This document shows, in pieces, positions 13,281 through 21,153 of a DNA stretch of 26,518 bases (the stretch's first letter is position 1; the number at the start of each line of letters is the position of its first letter). Below the pieces are notes generated by a model. That model saw nothing but the letters and a program-made list of their open reading frames with translations, made no database searches and was not told the DNA's origin. Location of the stretch: NCBI GenBank assembly GCA_045539425.1, contig JAZQFH010000026.1, forward strand, positions 1-26,518, written 5' to 3'. The position numbers and the translations under genes were made by a program. This DNA is from RUG14871 sp045539425. GTDB lineage: Bacteria; Bacillota_I; Bacilli_A; Erysipelotrichales; Erysipelotrichaceae.

Positions 13281-15227
13281 CTAAATATCCAGATTCTCAG
13301 CGAACTGAGCATTTTCCATAATATAATTCCGACGCGGTTCGACTTCTTCTCCCATCAGCATCGTAAAGACCTGGTCGGCGTCCATTGCGTCTTCAACTGT
13401 GCACTGGATCAGTGTACGGACTTCCGGGTCCATGGTAGTTTCCCAGAGCTGTTCCGGGTCCATTTCACCTAAACCTTTATATCTCTGGATACCGAGGTTC
13501 TTGGCGTCGCCCCATTCCTTGAGAATGTCTGTCATATCCTGTTCCGTATAGGCATATTTAATCGCATTGCCCTTCTGTACCTTATAAAGTGGAGGCATGG
13601 CGAAATAGACATAGCCCTGTTCCAGTACCGGACGCAGGAAGCGGAAGAAGAATGTCAGTAACAGGATACGGATATGAGAACCGTCGACATCGGCATCGGT
13701 CATGATGACGATCTTGTGGTATCTCAGTTTGGATGTATCGAGTTCTTCTCCGATGCCACAGCCGAATGCCGTGATCATGGAACGGATCTCATTGTTATCA
13801 AAAATACGGTGCAGTCTGGCTTTTTCCACGTTCAGGATCTTACCTCTGAGCGGCATGATGGCCTGGAACTTGGAGTTTCTGCCCAGCTTTGCACTTCCTC
13901 CGGCGGAGTCACCCTCAACGATATAGATTTCGCAGATGGATGCGTCTTTGGAGGAACAGTCTGCCAGTTTGCCCGGCAGGGATGTGATTTCCAGCACGGA
14001 TTTTCTGCGTGTGGATTCTCTGGCTTTCTTCGCTGCGATTCGCGCTTTGGAAGCCACGATACATTTTTCCAGGATAATCTTCGCTTCATTCGGATTTTCC
14101 ATCAGATAGCGTTCCAGCTGTTCGCCCAGAACATCGGATACGATTCCCTTGACTTCACTGTTTCCGAGTTTGGTTTTCGTCTGTCCTTCGTACTGCGGAT
14201 CCGGATGCTTAACGGAAATAACAGCCGTTAAGCCTTCCTTGATATCATCCGTTGTGAGGTTATCGTCATCTTTCTTTAAGAAGTTACCATTTCTTCCATA
14301 GCGGTTGATAATACGGTTGATGGCTAAACGGAAACCTTCTTCATGCGTTCCGCCTTCCACCGTATTGATATTGTTACAGAAGGTATAGATATTTGGCTGA
14401 TAGCCGTCGTTATACTGCATACCGACTTCCACCATGATGCCGTTCTTTTCACCTTCCACATAGATGACATCTTCCTGTATCGGAGTCTTGTTTTTGTTCA
14501 GATACTGGACGTATTCCTTAATACCGCCTTCATAGAGGAAATCATGTTCTCTTTCCCCGTTATTCAGCTCATCTCTTTCATCGATGTAGACAATGCGGAT
14601 TCCTTTATTCAGGAAGGCCAGCTGACGGATTCTGTCACGCAGCGTATTGTGGTTATATACCGTGGTTTCGGTAAAGATCGTCGGGTCCGCTTTGAAACGT
14701 ACTTCCGATCCGTGTTCTTCTTCACTGCATGTTCCGATTTCTTTTAACGGCTGTGCTGTTTTCCCGCCGTTCTCAAAACGGCAGAAGTACACTTTTCCGT
14801 CTCTGCGGACATATACTTCCAGCCATTCACTTAACGCGTTGACAACGCTCGCACCGACGCCGTGCAGACCGCCGGATACCTTATAGGCACCTCCGCCGAA
14901 CTTGCCGCCGGCATGAAGAACCGTAAAGATCGTTTCTACCGTGGAGATTCCCGTCTTTTTATGGATTTCCACCGGCATGCCACGGCCGTTATCCGTGACA
15001 GTTACGATATTATCCTGATCGACTTTGATGGTGATCTTATCGGCAAAGCCCGCCAGAGCTTCGTCGATGGAGTTATCTACAATTTCCCATACCAGATGGT
15101 GTAACCCTTTTTCACTGGTACTGGCAATATACATACCCGGTCTTTTCCGGACCGCTTCCAGACCTTCCAGAACCTGAATATCATCAGCATCATAGGAATG
15201 CTCAACAGGTTTTTCCAATTCCGACAT
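13281..15227 (-). CDS. gyrB: DNA gyrase subunit B
   Basis: GyrB is the ATPase half of gyrase. The 648-residue protein has the GHKL ATPase site (EIVDNSIDEALAG, DNGRGMPV, GGLHGVGASVVNALS), the transducer domain (YEGQTKTKLGN) and the Toprim domain with EGDSAGGSAKLGR and DADVDGSHIRILLLTFFFR, which bind magnesium. The length is normal for Gram-positive GyrB. A strong AGGAGG lies inside the end of recF, which stops 2 bases before the gyrB start. It is part of the yaaA-recF-gyrB-gyrA-SIS operon. Confidence 0.98.
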   Translation of the reverse strand: MSELEKPVEHSYDADDIQVLEGLEAVRKRPGMYIASTSEKGLHHLVWEIVDNSIDEALAGFADKITIKVDQDNIVTVTDNGRGMPVEIHKKTGISTVETIFTVLHAGGKFGGGAYKVSGGLHGVGASVVNALSEWLEVYVRRDGKVYFCRFENGGKTAQPLKEIGTCSEEEHGSEVRFKADPTIFTETTVYNHNTLRDRIRQLAFLNKGIRIVYIDERDELNNGEREHDFLYEGGIKEYVQYLNKNKTPIQEDVIYVEGEKNGIMVEVGMQYNDGYQPNIYTFCNNINTVEGGTHEEGFRLAINRIINRYGRNGNFLKKDDDNLTTDDIKEGLTAVISVKHPDPQYEGQTKTKLGNSEVKGIVSDVLGEQLERYLMENPNEAKIILEKCIVASKARIAAKKARESTRRKSVLEITSLPGKLADCSSKDASICEIYIVEGDSAGGSAKLGRNSKFQAIMPLRGKILNVEKARLHRIFDNNEIRSMITAFGCGIGEELDTSKLRYHKIVIMTDADVDGSHIRILLLTFFFRFLRPVLEQGYVYFAMPPLYKVQKGNAIKYAYTEQDMTDILKEWGDAKNLGIQRYKGLGEMDPEQLWETTMDPEVRTLIQCTVEDAMDADQVFTMLMGEEVEPRRNYIMENAQFAENLDI

Positions 15228-15229
15228 AT

Positions 15230-16324
15230 TTATACCTCCTTCACAGAAGCAATCTTCCCTTCTCCGATTTCAAAGATACGGCTCTTTGCGGGCAGAATAC
15301 TTCTGATTTCCTCTATATTCGTAGTAGTGATGATCGTCTGAATTCCCTCCGGAATCAAGTGCAGCAGATTTCTCTGCCTTACTTCATCCAGCTCACTCAG
15401 AACATCATCCAGTAAAAGCACGGCTTCTCTGTGTGAGATCATACGGATATAGCCGATGAGTGCCGCCTTGCAGGAGAGAAGAATCATCCGCTTCTGTCCC
15501 TGGGAGGCGATTTCATTGGCATTTCTTCCTTTCATCCAGAAAGAAAAGTCATCTTTGTGAATTCCGATGCTGGTCTGTTTCAGGAAAATATCCCGCTCCA
15601 GACACTTCTCATACTTCATGCGGACCCGCTTTTCATCATCATTCTCCTCAATCATGGAGAAATAATGAAGTTCCAGAGGAAGCTGCTCTTCGCTGATGGT
15701 TTCGTAGTTGTGCTGCAGGTATCCGTTGATGATGCGGATAAACCTTCTGCGCTCCGCACTGATCTTCATGGATACCCTGATCAGCTGATCCGTCAGCACC
15801 TCAAGATACGTGCGGTCCACATTTTCTTCCTTCAGAAGCAGATTTCTCTCTTTCAGAAGTTTCTGATAGGAATTCATCAAAGTGACGTATCCGTTCACTT
15901 CCTTGCCTATTTCCATATCCATGAAGCGGCGGCGGATCTTCGGAGATCCTTCGAACAGATCAAAGTCTGTCGGGGAAAAGAGAATGGCATTCAGTCTTCC
16001 CACAAATTCACTGACTTTCTTTACCGGCTGCTTCTGAATGAACAGGCGTTTTCCTTCTTTGGAAATCACACCGCTGAGGTCCGTAGTAACCCCTTCTTCT
16101 TTCATGCGCAACATGACTCTTGCCATATCCGCACCTTCTCTGATCATGTTCTGATCCTCGATATTGCGGTGTGAGCGGCTGGTGCTGATAAAGACGATGC
16201 TTTCCAGCAGGTTGGTTTTTCCCTGGGCGTTTTTCCCGACGAAGACGTTCATGTTGTCACTGAAGGCAACTTCACAGTTTTCGTAATTCCGGAAATCCGC
16301 AAGATGAACGGCCTGAACGATCAT
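15230..16324 (-). CDS. recF: DNA replication and repair protein RecF
   Basis: RecF is an SMC-like ATPase that directs RecOR to single-strand gaps. The 364-residue protein has Walker A GKNAQGKTNLLE near residues 30-41, the ABC signature SQGQKRM, and the Walker B/D-loop LLLDDVLSELD. The length matches the family. Its ATG overlaps the stop of the upstream S4-domain gene by 4 bases (ATGA), which is the usual coupling in Firmicutes. Confidence 0.97.
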   Translation of the reverse strand: MIVQAVHLADFRNYENCEVAFSDNMNVFVGKNAQGKTNLLESIVFISTSRSHRNIEDQNMIREGADMARVMLRMKEEGVTTDLSGVISKEGKRLFIQKQPVKKVSEFVGRLNAILFSPTDFDLFEGSPKIRRRFMDMEIGKEVNGYVTLMNSYQKLLKERNLLLKEENVDRTYLEVLTDQLIRVSMKISAERRRFIRIINGYLQHNYETISEEQLPLELHYFSMIEENDDEKRVRMKYEKCLERDIFLKQTSIGIHKDDFSFWMKGRNANEIASQGQKRMILLSCKAALIGYIRMISHREAVLLLDDVLSELDEVRQRNLLHLIPEGIQTIITTTNIEEIRSILPAKSRIFEIGEGKIASVKEV

Positions 16325-16533
16325 TTGACCACCCGGTATTCCTGATCCTTTATCTGGACAGTATCTTCCGGATAGAGTTTTCTGCCGCGGCGCGTTTCTT
16401 CTTCTCCGTTTACAAGCACTCTTTCCTCCATCAAAAAGAATCTGGCTTCACCGCCGTTACCGATATGGTCCGTCAGCTTCAGAAACTGACCGAGATTGAT
16501 GTATTCCGTTGTGATCCTGACTTCTTTTTTCAT
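16321..16533 (-). CDS. yaaA: S4-domain RNA-binding protein YaaA
   Basis: The 70-residue protein is a single S4-like domain (INLGQFLKLTDHIGNGGEARFFLMEERVLVNGEEETRRGRKL). This small gene sits between dnaN and recF in most Firmicutes and is linked to ribosome/50S assembly in Bacillus. GAAAGG lies upstream of the start. It is the first gene of the operon, with its own promoter after a terminator. Confidence 0.93.
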   Translation of the reverse strand: MKKEVRITTEYINLGQFLKLTDHIGNGGEARFFLMEERVLVNGEEETRRGRKLYPEDTVQIKDQEYRVVK

Positions 16534-16560
16534 AGTGAAAATCCTTTCTCAGCACTCAAA

Positions 16561-16569
16561 ATTATACCA
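16561..16569 (-). promoter_or_regulatory. Promoter of the yaaA-recF-gyrBA operon (extended -10)
   Basis: On the minus strand TGGTATAAT forms an extended -10 directly after the T tract of the dnaN terminator. The -35 region falls in the terminator stem and is poor (TCCCAG). Confidence 0.65.
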
Positions 16570-16570
16570 T

Positions 16571-16611
16571 AAAAACCGCCTCTCTGGGAGACTTTTCACA
16601 GTGAGGCGGTT
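16571..16611 (-). terminator. Intrinsic terminator after dnaN
   Basis: AACCGCCTC pairs with GAGGCGGTT and is followed by T5 on the minus strand. A small inner hairpin (TCTC/GAGA) lies in the loop. It separates dnaN from the yaaA-recF-gyrase operon, which has its own promoter. Confidence 0.82.
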
Positions 16612-16650
16612 ATTATTTTCTATTTTGTATGTATTCGTGCCTCAGAAGGC

Positions 16651-17793
16651 CTAAGAATAGGTTCTGACAGGTAAAACAAGTTGAAGAATTGTTGCGTCAT
16701 CCGTGTTCTGGATGATGAACGGTCTCATTTCACCGGAAAAACTGATTTTCACAACGCTTCCCGTCAGTACCTGAATCGCATCAAATACGTATCTTCCGCT
16801 GAAGGAAATCTCAAGCGGATTTCCCTTATAGGAAATGGCATCGATCTTCTCAATGGAGGATCCGACTTCCTGAGATCTGGAGGAAATGACGACTTCGTTT
16901 TCGTTTGCGCTGAGCTTGATGATGGAGACACCGTCCGTACGGATAAAGGAAGCACGGTCGATGGCATTCAGCATATCTCTGGCATCTACCACGAGTTCAT
17001 TTTTGAATTCCGTCGGAATCAGTTTGCCTGTTTCCGGATAGACACCGTCGATCAGTCTTGTCTGAATCAGCGTATCGCCGATCATGAACTGAGCCTTCTT
17101 GTCATCCAGAGAGATTTCGATCTTCTCATTCTTATCGAGCGCTTTTGTCATCTCATTGGTGCTCTTGCCGATTTCGCGCAGGCTTCTGGCAGGGATGGTG
17201 ATATTGAAGTTGTACTCTCCATCCAACTCCACCACTTTCTTGGCCAGGCGGTAGCTGTCTGTTGCCACGCATTCCAGCTGACTTCCGGCAGCCTTGAAAT
17301 TCACACCGGTCAGAACCGGACGGGTTTCCTTATCACTTGTCGCAAAGCATGTCTGCGTAATGATCTTCATAAGTGTTGTCGGTTCCATCTGTAATGTTGT
17401 TGCCGGTTTTTCGAAATTGATGAACGGATAGTCACTGACATTCATGCCGCTGACTGTCTGTTCAACGGAATGACCGGAGAATTTGGTTCTCGTTCCATCC
17501 AGTACTTCCACTTCAATTTCATCGGCATCCATTTTACGGACGATATTATTGATGATATCCGCTTTAATGACAACAGATCCCGTATCCATGATATTCAGGC
17601 TGTAGTCTTCGCTGTTGGCGGAAATGGTTTTCTTGATAGAGACATCTGCGTCGCTGCCAGTCAGACAGATGGCGTCTTCCGTAACATCGATCTTGATACC
17701 GAGTAATAACGGCATCGGTGTTGTGGAACTGACAGCTCTGCAGACAGTCGCTAACGCATTCATAAATTCACGTTTGGATATTTTAAAGTACAT
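16651..17793 (-). CDS. dnaN: DNA polymerase III beta subunit (sliding clamp)
   Basis: The clamp tethers polymerase III to DNA and binds many repair proteins. The 380-residue protein matches DnaN over its whole length, with three repeats of the clamp fold, the start YFKISKREFMNALATVCRAVSS, and the C-terminal end LQLVLPVRTYS typical of the family (MLP(I/V)R). The start at 17793 is preceded by GGGGGAGG; a start 78 bases upstream would add a Lys-rich tail not found in clamps. It lies downstream of dnaA with a 144-base gap holding DnaA boxes. Confidence 0.98.
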   Translation of the reverse strand: MYFKISKREFMNALATVCRAVSSTTPMPLLLGIKIDVTEDAICLTGSDADVSIKKTISANSEDYSLNIMDTGSVVIKADIINNIVRKMDADEIEVEVLDGTRTKFSGHSVEQTVSGMNVSDYPFINFEKPATTLQMEPTTLMKIITQTCFATSDKETRPVLTGVNFKAAGSQLECVATDSYRLAKKVVELDGEYNFNITIPARSLREIGKSTNEMTKALDKNEKIEISLDDKKAQFMIGDTLIQTRLIDGVYPETGKLIPTEFKNELVVDARDMLNAIDRASFIRTDGVSIIKLSANENEVVISSRSQEVGSSIEKIDAISYKGNPLEISFSGRYVFDAIQVLTGSVVKISFSGEMRPFIIQNTDDATILQLVLPVRTYS

Positions 17794-17853
17794 GTGGGCC
17801 TCCCCCTTTTCTTTTTTTCTTTTTTTAGTTATTAACAGAAAGGACGGTGGATA

Positions 17854-17940
17854 TGTGGATAAGTTCCGCAAAACCCCCTGTTTTTCCTTCTTATTTTAGC
17901 ACGAATGCATGTGGGATAAAAGTTGACGGCTTGTGGATTA
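17854..17940. promoter_or_regulatory. DnaA-box cluster between dnaA and dnaN (second part of oriC)
   Basis: On the minus strand there is one perfect TTATCCACA (17862-17854), followed at once by TATCCACC, a partial match. TTTATCCCACA (near 17929) and TAATCCACA (17940-17932, overlapping the dnaA stop) are near matches. This resembles the incC part of the bipartite Bacillus origin. An extended -10 TGCTAAAAT (17901-17893) in the same gap could serve dnaN. Confidence 0.7.
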
Positions 17941-19287
17941 CATCAGCTCTTTTTCGATGGCTTCGATGGCCATAGCGAGTGCCGTGTCCTTTTTCAGGCG
18001 TGTTTCGATCTTTGTATTGGCACTCATGATCGTTGTGTGGTCTCTGTGTCCGAATTCATCCCCGATTTTCTTAAACGGCATATCCAGATGTTTCCGGCAA
18101 AGATAGATGGCAATGCTGCGGGCATCGCTGAGGGTTTTCATCTTGCTCTTGGAAATCAGCTGGGTTTTGGAGATTCCGTAGTATTCGGATACCGCATTCT
18201 GGATACGGGTGACCGTGATCTCGTTTCTCTTGATGATATCGGCATCATCCTTGAACGCTTCCATGGCGAGTTCATAGGTGATCTGATTGGTATCACCGAA
18301 CTGCAGGGAGTAAAAAAGCAGTCTTGTCAGTCTTCCTTCCAGTGCTCTGACGTCATGAGAATAGTATTTAGCGATATAGGAAAGTACTTCCTCATCGATG
18401 CTGACTTCTTCCGTACGGTTTTCCAGCTTCATCTTTAAGATCTTCAGCGCTGTTTCATATTCCGGTGAGAGAATGGCGCAGGTAAGGCCGTTGGAAAGAC
18501 GGGAGACCAGTCTCTCTTCCAGTTCCTTGATTTCCCATGGCTTCTTGTCACTGGTAATGACGATCAGTTTCTTCTTTTTCTGAAGCTGATTGTAGATATT
18601 GAATAACGTCTCGCTGGATGTGATTTTTCCTCCAGCCAAAAACTGGATGTCATCTAACAGGAAGACATCCAAACTCATCATCTGTTCCTTCAGTTCCTTG
18701 AGCTTCTTGTCATGGCTCGCGGTTACAACGCGGGTAATGAACTCATCGCTTGTGAGATACAGGATCCGCATTTCCGGATGATGCGCTTTGATGTAGTTGC
18801 CGATGGCATGTAATAAGTGTGTTTTTCCGAGTCCGCTGTCTCCGTAAATGTATAAGGGAGAATAAAGGAAGCTCTGAGGGTTGCTGGCGCAGGCATAGGC
18901 AGCCATGTAACTCTCCTTGTTGCTGGGACCTTCAACGAAATTGTCGAACCGGAACTCCGGTACCAGGTTATCGTCGAATTCCACGCGGTCGTAATTGAAG
19001 GATTCATCATAATTCGGTATATCTTCCTCACTGATGATATCCACTTCCAGTTCCGGATATGACGTAATCTCCTGTAAAGCTGCTTTGATCTTGTCCTTTT
19101 CTTCCGTGAGAATAAACTGATGGATCTTGGAAGGAACGGAAACGAATGCTTTCAGGGGATTCAGCCGGTACAGATTTACGTCTTTAAAATAAGTGTCGAT
19201 AATGACACTGTCTAATTCTCCACCTTGTTCTATAAGAGAAACAGCTTTGGACCATATATTTTCTAATTCAACCGTTGTTTTACTCAT
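17938..19287 (-). CDS. dnaA: Chromosomal replication initiator protein DnaA
   Basis: DnaA binds DnaA boxes and melts the origin. The 449-residue protein has domain I (about 1-80), a short linker, and the AAA+ domain with Walker A GDSGLGKTHLLHAI, LLDDIQFLAGG and the sensor regions. The C-terminal box-binding domain holds SKSKMKTLSDARSIAIYLCR and the signature FGHRDHTTIMSA. AAGGGG lies upstream of the ATG. It starts inside the left edge of the origin and reads away from it, with DnaA boxes on both sides that allow autoregulation. Confidence 0.98.
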   Translation of the reverse strand: MSKTTVELENIWSKAVSLIEQGGELDSVIIDTYFKDVNLYRLNPLKAFVSVPSKIHQFILTEEKDKIKAALQEITSYPELEVDIISEEDIPNYDESFNYDRVEFDDNLVPEFRFDNFVEGPSNKESYMAAYACASNPQSFLYSPLYIYGDSGLGKTHLLHAIGNYIKAHHPEMRILYLTSDEFITRVVTASHDKKLKELKEQMMSLDVFLLDDIQFLAGGKITSSETLFNIYNQLQKKKKLIVITSDKKPWEIKELEERLVSRLSNGLTCAILSPEYETALKILKMKLENRTEEVSIDEEVLSYIAKYYSHDVRALEGRLTRLLFYSLQFGDTNQITYELAMEAFKDDADIIKRNEITVTRIQNAVSEYYGISKTQLISKSKMKTLSDARSIAIYLCRKHLDMPFKKIGDEFGHRDHTTIMSANTKIETRLKKDTALAMAIEAIEKELM

Positions 19288-19299
19288 AATAGACCCCTT

Positions 19300-19570
19300 T
19301 GTAAATAAAATAGTATTCCATTATTCCACAAAAATCCACACAAAAAATATTAAAAAAATGAATTCCACAAGCGGAAAAAACAGGAAAAAGCACGGAATTG
19401 CGTGGTATTTTTCTTTTGAATTCCACAATTCCACATCTTTATTCTGGTGGATTAAATGTGGATAACTTTACAGTGGATTTTATAAAATGTGGAAAGAATA
19501 CAAAAAAACACCACTATATATAAATAAGGAAAAGGAAAGTGACTGTGGAATTATGTGGAAAGGTGGTGAA
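19300..19570. other. oriC: Chromosomal replication origin oriC, main DnaA-box cluster
   Basis: The dnaA-rpmH gap contains one perfect DnaA box (TGTGGATAA, 19457-19465) and about nine variants. On the left, TCCACA-type boxes read on the + strand: 19322-19330, 19332-19340, 19361-19369, 19419-19427 and 19427-19435. On the right, TGTGGA-type boxes read on the other strand: 19457-19465, 19488-19496, 19544-19552 and 19554-19562. Four copies are exactly AATTCCACA or its complement. An AT-only-like stretch at 19341-19360 is a candidate unwinding element; another AT-rich stretch lies at 19501-19527. Genes diverge from here and are co-directional with the forks. Confidence 0.88.
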
Positions 19571-19662
19571 TTTGATGGGGATTCTCCGGATTACGGTGGA
19601 AAACTCTCTTTTGAGGTATATCGAAGTACCATGAAACGGTGAAATCATTTGAAATAAAGTAT

Positions 19663-19691
19663 TTGACTTATTGCATTCAATTCGGTATAAT
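19663..19691 (+). promoter_or_regulatory. Promoter of the rpmH-rnpA-yidC-jag operon
   Basis: TTGACT (19663-19668) and TATAAT (19686-19691) are separated by 17 bases, close to the ideal strong promoter. The transcript would start about 35 bases before the rpmH start codon. Confidence 0.85.
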
Positions 19692-19733
19692 CTATTCGCA
19701 ATTGCTCTTTATAGTAAAAAGGAGGTGTCTTTT

Positions 19734-19868
19734 GTGAAAAGAACATATCAACCGAGCAAAAGAAAACACCAAACAGTAGCTGGCTTCAGAGCCCGTATGA
19801 AAACAGTCGGAGGACGTAAAGTCTTAGCCCGTCGCCGTGCAAAAGGCAGAAAGGTGTTAACGGCATAA
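19734..19868 (+). CDS. rpmH: 50S ribosomal protein L34
   Basis: The 44-residue, very basic protein (KRTYQPSKRKHQTVAGFRARMKT to RRAKGRKVLTA) is clearly L34. It starts with GTG at 19734, preceded by GGAGGTG at 7 bases; the length of 44 is exactly that of the family. A more upstream ATG in frame would lie in the promoter and is not used. A hairpin with a T run follows the stop codon. Confidence 0.97.
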   Translation: MKRTYQPSKRKHQTVAGFRARMKTVGGRKVLARRRAKGRKVLTA

Positions 19869-19870
19869 TT

Positions 19871-19894
19871 AGTCACCGTAAGGTGACTTTTTTT
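19871..19894 (+). terminator. Terminator-like hairpin between rpmH and rnpA
   Basis: AGTCACC pairs with GGTGACT around GTAA, followed by seven T. It ends 5 bases before the rnpA start. The only Shine-Dalgarno-like bases (AAGGTG) for rnpA lie in the stem. It probably acts as a partial terminator, giving much L34 mRNA and little rnpA mRNA. Confidence 0.75.
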
Positions 19895-19899
19895 GTAAT

Positions 19900-20262
19900 A
19901 TGAACAGAAAATTCCGTGTGACAAGAAACGAAGATTTCCAGAAAATCATTGGCAGAAAACAAAGTGTATCCAATGGTACTTTTGTCATATACTATCAGCA
20001 AAATGGGCTGGATCACATCCGTATGGGAATCAGCGTGGGGAAAAAGATCGGCAATGCGGTCGAGCGCAATAAGGCAAAGCGTCAGCTCAGAAGCATGCTG
20101 ATGGAGATTTGCGATACAAACTGTCCGCTGGATATGATCGTAATCGCCAGAGTGAAATATGCATCACAAAGCTATGCAGAAAATAAAAATGACTTGTTAC
20201 ACGTAATCAAAAAGGTTAAAATGATAGAGCATAGTATCTTGAATTGTAAGGAGAACGATTAG
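19900..20262 (+). CDS. rnpA: Ribonuclease P protein component
   Basis: The 120-residue basic protein helps the RNase P RNA to bind and cleave the 5' leader of pre-tRNA. It has FRVTRNEDFQKII, the central strand SVGKKIGNAVERNKAKRQLR (R56-N57 to R64, the RNR motif), and typical length. There is no good ribosome site at the usual distance: the T tract of the hairpin fills it. Translation may depend on rpmH or on a leaderless-like start after processing. It stops 1 base before yidC. Confidence 0.96.
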   Translation: MNRKFRVTRNEDFQKIIGRKQSVSNGTFVIYYQQNGLDHIRMGISVGKKIGNAVERNKAKRQLRSMLMEICDTNCPLDMIVIARVKYASQSYAENKNDLLHVIKKVKMIEHSILNCKEND

Positions 20263-20263
20263 T

Positions 20264-21151
20264 ATGAAGTTTATTCAGAAGAACAAAAAACTTCTTCTCT
20301 TGTTAGTTTTACTGCTTGTATTAACAGGCTGTACGGCAGTTACGGGACCGGATGGAAAGACACTTCCGGAAAAGATTATCTACTCGACAACAACATGGAA
20401 GGAAATGTTTAAAAATGAGAGCTGGTTCACGGCCCTGATCACATATCCGGTCGCTCAGCTCATCAACTTCCTCTCTCCAAAGATGGGAGTTGTTATGGCC
20501 ATTACACTGGCAACGGTTTTAGTCAACCTGATCCTGTTACCGTTAACGCTGAAATCCACAACGGGAACTCAGCAGATGCAGATGATGCAGCCGGAACTGG
20601 ATAAGATCCAGAAGAAATACGAAGGAAAAGACGATGAGAGATCCAGACTCCTGATGTCTCAGGAAATGAGCGCTCTCTACAAGAAATATAACGTCAATCC
20701 ATTAACAACATTACTTGGAACATTCCTCACTCTTCCGGTATTTATCGCCATGTACAATGCGGTCATCCGTGCCGATGCCGTTGTCAACGGTACATTCATG
20801 GGTGTTGACCTTCAGCTTTCTCCGCGTGCGGCATTCTCCATCGGCGGAAAGACACTGGTTGTCATTCTGGTCATCTTCGTAATCATGGGTATCACCCAGG
20901 CAATTACGACTCTGCTTCCAAAATGGCTTGCCAAGAGCAAAAACAAGAAAGATCATAAGATCAGAAACTATGATGAGAAACCGCAGAAAGATCAGACTAC
21001 AACCATGACGATCACAATGCTGATCATGGTTCTGTTCATGGGATTTACTTTCCCTGCCGGCATGTCTGTTTACTGGGCAGTGAACTCCGTTGTTAACATT
21101 GTCAAGACAATCGCAATTCAGAAGCTTGTGGTAGAAAAAGGTAGTAACTAG
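20264..21151 (+). CDS. yidC: Membrane protein insertase YidC/OxaA
   Basis: The 295-residue protein is a lipoprotein type YidC: a signal peptide of about 22 residues with lipobox LTGC (C23), then five membrane segments. The cytoplasmic hairpin after the first segment includes QMQMMQPELDKIQKKYEGKDDERS. The insertase helps small membrane proteins into the lipid bilayer. In B. subtilis SpoIIIJ the hydrophilic groove has an essential Arg in the motif IRLLILPL; the matching place here reads VNLILLPL, with Asn88. AAGGAG in the end of rnpA stands before the ATG. The small gene yidD, often between rnpA and yidC, is absent. Confidence 0.96.
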   Translation: MKFIQKNKKLLLLLVLLLVLTGCTAVTGPDGKTLPEKIIYSTTTWKEMFKNESWFTALITYPVAQLINFLSPKMGVVMAITLATVLVNLILLPLTLKSTTGTQQMQMMQPELDKIQKKYEGKDDERSRLLMSQEMSALYKKYNVNPLTTLLGTFLTLPVFIAMYNAVIRADAVVNGTFMGVDLQLSPRAAFSIGGKTLVVILVIFVIMGITQAITTLLPKWLAKSKNKKDHKIRNYDEKPQKDQTTTMTITMLIMVLFMGFTFPAGMSVYWAVNSVVNIVKTIAIQKLVVEKGSN

Positions 21152-21153
21152 AC

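Noticed and set aside
13674..14231. Long open frame on the + strand opposite gyrB
   Set aside because: It lies wholly antisense to a clearly conserved gene, has no family resemblance, and arises from the codon bias of gyrB. Similar antisense frames opposite recF, serS, dnaN and mfd were rejected for the same reason.
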